Source of the DNA: Frankiales bacterium
Lineage (GTDB): Bacteria > Actinomycetota > Actinomycetes > Mycobacteriales > SCTD01
Assembly (NCBI GenBank): GCA_025464695.1
Contig: JAODNQ010000203.1
Span: 1-18,848 of the forward strand
Direction: 5' to 3'
Length of the DNA stretch: 18,848 nucleotides
A program made the position numbers and the translations under genes. Shown piece by piece: positions 15,301 to 18,848 of this stretch (its first letter is position 1; the number at the start of each line of letters is the position of its first letter). The notes beneath the pieces are model-generated. The model was not told the DNA's origin, did no database searches, and saw only the letters and a program-made list of their open reading frames with translations.

Positions 15301-15817
15301 TGACGCAGGGGACGGTCGAGGACTTCGAGCCGGGGTCGTCGGCGGCGAGCACGATCGCGCCGCCCTGCGGGTGCGCGCCGTAGAGGCTGGCGTGCCGGAA
15401 GACGTCGCCGCTCCGGTCGACACCCGGACCCTTGCCGTACCAGACGCCGACGACGCCGTCGTGGGTCCGCTCGCCCGGCAGCTCGCTCTGGCTGCCCCAC
15501 ACCGCGGTCGCGCCGAGCTCCTCGTTGAGCCCGGGCACGAGGTGCATGCCGTGCTCCTCGCGCAGCGCGCGGATGCCGGCGAGCGTCTTGTCGAGGCCGC
15601 CGAGGGGGCTGCCCGGGTAGCCGGACACCAGGCTCGCCGTGCTCAGGCCGGCCCGGGCGTCGCGGGCGTGCTGCTCGACGAGGAGCCGGGCCACCGCCTG
15701 GACGCCGGTCAGCAGCACCGGCCGGGCGCCGGGCCGGTACCGGTCGGCGAGGTCGTAGTCCACGAGGGGCTCAGAGGCGGGGGCCGGGACGGGCGGCGCG
15801 ACGACGAGGTCGGTCAC
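12314..15817 (-). CDS. Indolepyruvate ferredoxin oxidoreductase family protein, single chain
   Basis: A 1167-aa enzyme in which the subunits of 2-oxoacid:ferredoxin oxidoreductase are joined. It decarboxylates aryl or branched 2-oxoacids to acyl-CoA using thiamine diphosphate and iron-sulfur clusters. Order: N-terminal region with SGYPGSPLGGLDKTLAG near 65-81 and PGLNEELGATAVWGSQ; a thiamine-diphosphate-binding part with CSGCPHNRST and GDGTFF...NITYKVLFNQ near 505-535; a cysteine segment with Cys647, 650, 653, 659 and then 680, 686, 691; a gamma-type domain from about 725 (FLAGIGGTGIVTV, QKAGPVTSHLRLS); and a long C-terminal extension usual in this aerobe-type family. The GTG start has AGGAG five bases upstream. 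It is divergent from an Lrp/AsnC regulator, the usual kind of controller for amino-acid-derived keto-acid catabolism. A long open frame on the opposite strand is a GC artefact. Confidence 0.93.
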   Translation of the reverse strand: MTDLVVAPPVPAPASEPLVDYDLADRYRPGARPVLLTGVQAVARLLVEQHARDARAGLSTASLVSGYPGSPLGGLDKTLAGIRALREEHGMHLVPGLNEELGATAVWGSQSELPGERTHDGVVGVWYGKGPGVDRSGDVFRHASLYGAHPQGGAIVLAADDPGSKSSTVPCVSERSLAALGIPVLYPRNAAEVVTLGLHAVALSRASGCWVALKIVSDVADGLFTVDEDFGALSTTVPALTWQGLPWTYVQRRLHAPTDSLLAEDDLFGPRWAMVEAYGAANRLDVVELDPPAATLGIAASGVQFDAVRQALRDLGLDDDALHRAGVRLLRIGMPYPLGSTVLREFAAGLDEVLVVEEKTPFVETQVRDLLYGLPSAPLVLGKKAADGRPLVPAGGALTADRLVTPLRRWLTGRADLLPLPAPARTSLSLTPVALSRTAYFCSGCPHNRSTVLPEGSLGGGGIGCHAMVTMATRETSAVTGLTQMGGEGAQWIGQAPFTAVPHIFQNVGDGTFFHSGQLAVQACIAAKVNITYKVLFNQVVAMTGAQDAQGGLEVPALTRKLHAEGVVRTIVCADEPERYGKHPDFAPGVVVWHRDRLDEAQRVLREVPGVTVLIYDQQCAAEARRLRKRGKAAPRTTRVVINEAVCEGCGDCGVKSNCLSVQPVDTEFGRKTQIDQSSCNTDYTCLQGDCPSFVTVTVPEEAERKDAPPAPSVPEPHVPFAGSGFDVFLAGIGGTGIVTVNAVLATAALRQGLRSTGLDQTGLSQKAGPVTSHLRLSVDDGEPANRVSAGGADAVLAFDLLVAVDPKQLALATAGRTVVVASTSPTPTGEMVYDPQLRYPDEGEMLARLGENAARVQTLDALAAAEALFGSTETANLLVVGAAYQAGALPLTAASLESAIELNGVAVEANRAAFRWGRVSVADPAAFAAATAGPARRPVPDGSAFLVDRALDGETRRLVSVRAAALRDHSGDRAARQYVALVERAWLAERRVGDATAYSEAVARGAHRLGAYKDEYEVARLLTDPGLEQDLLAQVPGATGVTYNLHPPALRSAGMSSKLKMPAAQFRPVLKALARAKRLRGTALDPFGRALVRKVERALHAEYVALVDSLSDRLDAEGYDAAVTLADTPELVRGYEDVKLRNVEVYRQRREELGRPLPSEVTALLG

Positions 15818-15858
15818 GGGGACTCCTGCACGAGCGAGGGGCGGACGGACAGTCACCG

Positions 15859-15882
15859 TGACAACTCCTACGGATAGTGTCA
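15859..15882. promoter_or_regulatory. Inverted repeat TGACA-N14-TGTCA in the oxidoreductase/Lrp divergent region
   Basis: A 24-bp site with 5-bp arms lies between the oxidoreductase start (15817) and the Lrp-type start (15950). A smaller palindrome, GTCAC-C-GTGAC (15852-15862), overlaps its left arm. On the minus strand a perfect TTGACA (15883-15878) overlaps the right arm and could be the -35 of the oxidoreductase gene, although a good -10 is not obvious. The position suits the binding site of the adjacent Lrp/AsnC regulator. Confidence 0.45.
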
Positions 15883-15949
15883 ACGTGTCTCGGAGGTGCT
15901 GAGCGCGGTGCTCAGTCGGAGCGCCCGGGACGAGCAGGAGCTGACCGCA

Positions 15950-16444
15950 GTGAGCAGCATCGACCGCCTCGACGCCGACCTCCTCGGGGCACTCGCGGAC
16001 GACCCCCGAGCCGGGGTGACCGAGCTGGCGGCGACCCTGCAGGTGGCGCGCAACACCGTGCAGGCGCGCCTCGCCCGGCTGACGGCGTCGGGGGTGCTCA
16101 AGGGCTTCAGCGCCCGGCTCGACCTCGACCTGCTGGGGCTGCCCGTGATCGCCTTCCTGCACCTGGAGCTGGCCCAGGGCGCCCTCGCCGACGTCATCGA
16201 CGCCCTGACCGAGCGGCCCTACGTGCTGGAGGTCGTCGCGACGACCGGGCGCAGCGACCTCATGGTCCGGGTGGCCGCGCACGACCACGCCGAGCTGCAG
16301 GGGCTGCTGCAGGACGTCCTCGACGTCCCGGGGGTGGTCCGGACGACGACGGAGATCGCCCTCACGACCCCGGTCCCCTACCGGGTGGCGCCGCTGCTCG
16401 CCCACGTCACCGCCGACCGCGGCCGCGGCCGGGCCGGGAGCTAG
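15950..16444 (+). CDS. Lrp/AsnC-family transcriptional regulator
   Basis: A 164-aa DNA-binding regulator. Residues 5-55 form the winged helix (IDRLDADLLGALADDPRAG, then LAATLQVARNTVQARLARL as the recognition helix region). The rest is the RAM ligand-sensing domain, with TGRSDLMVRVAAHD near 99-112 and VPGVVRTTTEIAL near 127-138. Such proteins bind amino acids or related acids and often control a divergent gene. The neighbour here is a keto-acid oxidoreductase, so it probably responds to an aromatic or branched amino acid or its 2-oxoacid. The GTG at 15950 gives the usual family length and has GGAG nine bases upstream. A GTG at 15896 would add 18 residues but its GGAG directly abuts the start codon. 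Its TAG overlaps the stop of the convergent hydrolase gene. Confidence 0.9.
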   Translation: MSSIDRLDADLLGALADDPRAGVTELAATLQVARNTVQARLARLTASGVLKGFSARLDLDLLGLPVIAFLHLELAQGALADVIDALTERPYVLEVVATTGRSDLMVRVAAHDHAELQGLLQDVLDVPGVVRTTTEIALTTPVPYRVAPLLAHVTADRGRGRAGS

Positions 16445-16452
16445 ACGGCCCG
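16430..16452. terminator. GC-rich stem-loop at convergent stop codons
   Basis: CGGGCC and GGCCCG pair around an 11-base loop that contains the overlapping TAG stop codons of the Lrp-type regulator and the alpha/beta hydrolase (CTAG). No T-tract follows on either strand. It may act as a bidirectional terminator; the high GC content makes a chance stem possible. Confidence 0.35.
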
Positions 16453-17172
16453 CGCCGCCAGCAGGGCGGCGAGCTCCACGGGCGCGCTGACCATGACGTC
16501 GTGGCAGGCGTCGACCTCGACCACCTCGTCCACGCCCCCGAGCGCCTCGATGCTGCGCCGCTGCTGGGCCGGGCGCAGCGCGCGGTCGCGCTGGGTGACG
16601 ACCCAGGTGCGCGGCACGGACCGCGGCAGAGCGCTCCGGTCGACCCGCTCGGCGCTGGTACGGGTCGCCTCCGCGCACAGGCCGGACAGCACGAAGGCCT
16701 TCTGGTCGGGTGTCATGCCGTTGCAGAAGGCCCACCCCGCCAGCAGCCGGGGCATCGGCGGCGCGGGCGTCGCCTTCCGCGCGGCCCGCGCGACGTAGGC
16801 CCGCATCGGCCCCTTCAGCGTGTCCAGCACGGTCCCGCCGTCGGGCGGCACGCAGGCCCCGACCAGCACGAGGCGGCGGACGCGGTCGGCACCGAGCCGG
16901 GCGACGACCCCGGGCACGGTCAGGCCCGCCATGGAGTGGCCCACGACGACGACGTCGGACAGGCCCGCCTCCTCGACCTGGGCCACCACGCTCTCGACGC
17001 ACTGGTCGATCGTCAGGGTGGCGAGGTCGCCCGGCGTGCGGCCGCGACCGGGCAGGTCGACGGCCAGCACCTGGAGGTCCGGCGCCTGGCGCGCCAGCTC
17101 GGCCACGGTCGGCTCCCAGCAGCGCCCGGTGTGCTGGGCGCCGTGGACGAGGACCAGCGCGGGGCGGGTCAG
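16441..17172 (-). CDS. Alpha/beta-fold hydrolase, probable CTG start
   Basis: A 243-aa serine hydrolase similar in pattern to the small esterase/hydroxynitrile-lyase-like group. Visible: HGAQHTGRCWEP at 10-21 for the oxyanion hole, nucleophile Ser80 in GHSMAG, Asp196 in TQRDRAL and His224 in ACHDVMVSAP. It probably cleaves an ester, thioester or carbon-carbon bond of a small metabolite; the substrate is unknown. No ATG, GTG or TTG exists in frame between the coding shadow of the upstream gene and the essential HG motif. The best start is CTG at 17172, which overlaps the TGA of the 3-hydroxyacyl-CoA dehydrogenase as CTGA, in the same manner as ATGA/GTGA junctions elsewhere here. The open frame extending to 17445 is a shadow. 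Confidence 0.83.
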   Translation of the reverse strand: MTRPALVLVHGAQHTGRCWEPTVAELARQAPDLQVLAVDLPGRGRTPGDLATLTIDQCVESVVAQVEEAGLSDVVVVGHSMAGLTVPGVVARLGADRVRRLVLVGACVPPDGGTVLDTLKGPMRAYVARAARKATPAPPMPRLLAGWAFCNGMTPDQKAFVLSGLCAEATRTSAERVDRSALPRSVPRTWVVTQRDRALRPAQQRRSIEALGGVDEVVEVDACHDVMVSAPVELAALLAARAV

Positions 17173-18041
17173 GACTCGACCTTCTTGCCGTCGGCGCCGT
17201 AGGTGTAGATGCCCTCGCCGGTCTTGCGGCCCAGGCGGCCGGCCGCCACGAGGTTGCGCAGCCCGACGGTGGGCTTGAAGCGGTCGCCGAGCGTCTGCTC
17301 CAGCGAGCCGAGGATGTGCAGGTAGGTGTCGAGGCCGTTGAAGTCGCCCAGCTCGAGCGGGCCCATCGGCCAGTTGAACCCGACCCGCAGGGCCTTGTCG
17401 ATGTCGCCGGGGCTCGCGACGCCCTCCTCGAGCATGCGCAGGCACTCCAGCCGCACGAGGGCGGAGATGCGGGAGGTGAGGAAGCCCGGGCTGTCCTTGC
17501 GGCAGACGACGGTCTCCTTGCCGAGGCCCTCCCCGAAGGCGACCGCCTCCGCGAGGGCCTCCTCCGAGGTCTGCAGCCCGGAGACGACCTCGACCAGGCG
17601 CATGAGGACCGCCGGGTTGAAGAAGTGCAGGCCCACGACCCGGCTCGCCCGGTCGGGCACGGCGGACGCGATCGAGGTGATGGAGAGCTGCGAGGTGTTG
17701 GTCCCGAGCAGGCAGGAGGCGGGCGCGACCTCGGCCACCTCGCGGAAGACGGCCTGCTTGACCTCGAGCACCTCGACGACCGACTCGACGACGACGTCGG
17801 CGCCGGCGGCCGCCTCGCGCAGGACGGTGGTCGTGGTCAGCCGGTCGAGCACCGCCTGGCTGGCGTCCTCGGTCAGCGTCTGCTTCTTCACGAAGCGGGC
17901 GAGGCTGTCCCGCGTGGTGGCGAGCGCGCGCTCGAGCTGCGCCGGGTCGAGGTCGACCAGCACCGTCTCGTGCCCCTGCATCGCTGCCAGCTGGGCGATC
18001 CCCGACCCCATGGTCCCTGCACCGACGACGACGACCCGCAC
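17169..18041 (-). CDS. 3-hydroxyacyl-CoA dehydrogenase (3-hydroxybutyryl-CoA dehydrogenase type)
   Basis: A 290-aa NAD-dependent dehydrogenase that oxidises L-3-hydroxyacyl-CoA to 3-oxoacyl-CoA. The Rossmann motif GAGTMGSG is at 7-14, Ser117 in NTSQLS, the catalytic dyad His139 (GLHFFNP) and Glu151, followed by the helical dimerisation domain with GFNWPMGPLELGDFNGLDTY. The position of the active-site Asn (Asn208 of human HADH, in GFIVNR) holds Ser190 (GFLTSR), which I recall from a subgroup of bacterial homologues. Length matches the family. The GTG start has GGAGGAGG with six bases between it and the start; the frame running to 18407 is a shadow. It is followed by the hydrolase with a CTGA overlap and preceded by a 66-base gap with a predicted promoter and palindromes. 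It could oxidise the product of the kinase/acyl-CoA dehydrogenase module. Confidence 0.92.
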   Translation of the reverse strand: MRVVVVGAGTMGSGIAQLAAMQGHETVLVDLDPAQLERALATTRDSLARFVKKQTLTEDASQAVLDRLTTTTVLREAAAGADVVVESVVEVLEVKQAVFREVAEVAPASCLLGTNTSQLSITSIASAVPDRASRVVGLHFFNPAVLMRLVEVVSGLQTSEEALAEAVAFGEGLGKETVVCRKDSPGFLTSRISALVRLECLRMLEEGVASPGDIDKALRVGFNWPMGPLELGDFNGLDTYLHILGSLEQTLGDRFKPTVGLRNLVAAGRLGRKTGEGIYTYGADGKKVES

Positions 18042-18062
18042 GACAGACCTCCTCCGCGCGAC

Positions 18063-18077
18063 CCCGTGCCGCACGGG
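18063..18077. promoter_or_regulatory. 15-bp palindrome downstream of the dehydrogenase promoter
   Basis: CCCGTGC and GCACGGG flank a single C, giving seven-base perfect arms. It covers the expected transcription start of the predicted promoter at 18082-18109, about 22 bases before the GTG at 18041. It may be an operator or a small leader hairpin. Confidence 0.45.
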
Positions 18078-18081
18078 ACGG

Positions 18082-18109
18082 ACTGTACAGAGAGCGTCCG
18101 GGTTGTCTA
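18082..18109 (-). promoter_or_regulatory. Predicted promoter of 3-hydroxyacyl-CoA dehydrogenase with overlapping repeat
   Basis: On the minus strand TAGACA (18109-18104, 5 of 6 to TTGACA) is followed after 16 bases by TACAGT (18087-18082). TACAG-N12-TTGTC (plus strand 18086-18107) spans this promoter and is a one-mismatch-per-arm version of the GACAG-N12-CTGTC repeat. A second repeat, CGGAC-N12-GTCCG, is at 18079-18100. Prediction by eye. Confidence 0.4.
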
Positions 18110-18640
18110 GTGCAGGACGGGAGGCGCCTCGTCGTCGACCCAGGCCCGCTGGACCAGGGCGAGCCGCCCGCCGGCGAGCATCATCGCGCAGAGCATCTGC
18201 AGCTCGACCACCTGCTCGGTGCTGAAGTGCGCGGCGAGGTCGCGGTAGGTGTCGTCGTCGACGCCGAACCAGTCGACCGCGAACAGGTCGGCGTAGCGCA
18301 GGGCCGCCTGCTCCAGCGGCGAGAACCGGCTGTCGTCGGAGGACAGGCAGGCGACGTCCTCCTCGGTGACGGTGTCGGACTTGCGGCCCACCGCGCAGGT
18401 GCGGCACTGCGTGTGGGAGGCGATGCGCAGCCGGACCAGCTCGCGCAGCCGCTCGGGCAGGCTGCTGCGCTCCTGCAGCTCGGCGAGCAGCCGGACCCAG
18501 GCGGTGGCCGCGGCAGGTCGGTGGGCCCAGACCTGCACCGGCAGGGTGCTGGACAGCGTGCGGGCGGCGACCCGGCCGGCCACCTCCTCGGCGAGCTCCG
18601 GGTCCAGCAGGTCGAGCGGGACGGGCGCGATGGCAGGCAC
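18107..18640 (-). CDS. Carboxymuconolactone decarboxylase/AhpD-like family protein
   Basis: A 177-aa all-helical protein. The AhpD-type signature E-x11-C-x2-C is present as Glu67, Cys79 and Cys82 (QCRTC), but the following conserved His is Arg86. Without that His a true peroxidase-reductase role is less certain; many family members next to catabolic genes have no known activity. The GTG start comes four bases after the stop of the fumarylacetoacetate-hydrolase-type gene; the frame extending to 18721 overlaps that gene and is rejected. It probably belongs to the same transcript. The context with ring-cleavage-type hydrolases suggests a part in aromatic or oxidised-acid catabolism, but the reaction cannot be stated. 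Confidence 0.83.
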   Translation of the reverse strand: MPAIAPVPLDLLDPELAEEVAGRVAARTLSSTLPVQVWAHRPAAATAWVRLLAELQERSSLPERLRELVRLRIASHTQCRTCAVGRKSDTVTEEDVACLSSDDSRFSPLEQAALRYADLFAVDWFGVDDDTYRDLAAHFSTEQVVELQMLCAMMLAGGRLALVQRAWVDDEAPPVLH

Positions 18641-18644
18641 GCCG

Positions 18645-18848
18645 TCAGCCCCGCGCGCCGCGGACGCCGACGGTGTTGCGCAGCACGCCGATGCCCTCGA
18701 CCTCGACCTCGACGACGTCACCCGCCTGCAGGTACCGGCCGTCCTCCATGCCGACCCCGCAGGTCGTGCCCGTGAAGACGACGTCGCCGGGTGCCAGGGA
18801 GATGCGGGCGCGGAAGAACTGCAGGATCTCCCGGACGTCCCAGAGCAT
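18645..18848 (-). CDS. Fumarylacetoacetate hydrolase family protein, C-terminal part
   Basis: The last 67 residues of a gene whose start lies beyond the right edge. The segment LAPGDVVFTGTTCGVGM, followed by LQAGDVVEVEVEGIGVLRNTV, is the conserved C-terminal barrel region of this family (usual form TGTP.GVG ... GD.VEVEIEGIG.L.N). The Pro of TGTP is Thr here. Members cleave C-C bonds of 1,3-diketo acids or hydrate/decarboxylate ring-fission products using Mg or Mn; the metal ligands are outside the window. The Met at the window edge is internal to the domain. It is followed after four bases by the carboxymuconolactone-decarboxylase-like gene. Confidence 0.85.
   Translation of the reverse strand: MLWDVREILQFFRARISLAPGDVVFTGTTCGVGMEDGRYLQAGDVVEVEVEGIGVLRNTVGVRGARG

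Noticed and set aside
12515..15877. Plus-strand open frame of about 1120 codons opposite the oxidoreductase gene
   Set aside because: Its translation is low-complexity (rich in Gly, Arg, Val, Asp, Ala) with no domain pattern, while the minus-strand frame has clear conserved motifs all along. Such long antisense frames are common in DNA of this GC content.
16421..16430. GGCCGCGGCC palindrome at the end of the Lrp-type gene
   Set aside because: It encodes the Arg/Gly-rich tail and such GC palindromes are expected by chance at this composition.
12314..17002. 1562-aa version of the oxidoreductase
   Set aside because: The extension crosses the Lrp-type gene on the other strand and the divergent region; the GTG at 15817 has a proper ribosome site and gives the usual family length.

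Overview
The window is very GC-rich, uses many GTG starts and has almost no space between genes. It carries actinobacterial-style acyl-CoA metabolism genes, so the source is most likely a high-GC member of the Actinomycetota; the genus cannot be read from the sequence. I see no rRNA, tRNA, CRISPR array, insertion sequence or phage gene. I support 16 protein-coding genes, two of them cut by the window edges. The whole looks like a chromosomal catabolic region for carboxylic acids, amino-acid-derived keto acids or ring compounds.

Left part, plus strand (1-2353): the mature part of an ABC-type substrate-binding lipoprotein (5' end outside the window), followed by a zinc-dependent alcohol dehydrogenase. 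These converge on a minus-strand block (7108 down to 2363): SDR, APH-type kinase, ACAD10/11-like acyl-CoA dehydrogenase, SDR and, after a gap with a 24-bp palindrome, another SDR. The kinase/dehydrogenase pair resembles the bacterial LvaA/LvaC module and the eukaryotic ACAD10/ACAD11 fusion. These shift a 4-hydroxyacyl-CoA to its 3-hydroxy isomer through a phosphorylated intermediate, so this block is probably a 4-hydroxy-acid pathway. A DoxX-type membrane protein gene diverges from it at 7215.

Middle part, minus strand (12230 down to 7729): a tightly coupled five-gene operon encodes a 68-aa helical protein, GTP cyclohydrolase I (folE), a YtcJ-like amidohydrolase, a crotonase-family protein and a CaiB/BaiF-type CoA-transferase. 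Every junction overlaps or is 0-4 bases long. A pterin-forming enzyme locked to acyl-CoA enzymes is unusual. Both the crotonase and the CoA-transferase also have their segments in an order that looks circularly permuted. I regard this operon as the most novel item here.

Right part: a single-chain indolepyruvate ferredoxin oxidoreductase of about 1167 aa (minus) is divergent from an Lrp/AsnC regulator (plus). The regulator converges, with overlapping stop codons, on a minus-strand set: fumarylacetoacetate-hydrolase-family protein (cut by the right edge), carboxymuconolactone-decarboxylase-like protein, 3-hydroxyacyl-CoA dehydrogenase and an alpha/beta hydrolase that seems to start at CTG.

Regulation: a GACAG-N12-CTGTC inverted repeat occurs in front of both the folE operon and the SDR/doxX divergent pair, the two copies agreeing at 16 of 22 positions in one orientation. 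A weaker version overlaps the predicted promoter of the 3-hydroxyacyl-CoA dehydrogenase. This suggests one regulator, not encoded in the window, controlling several blocks.
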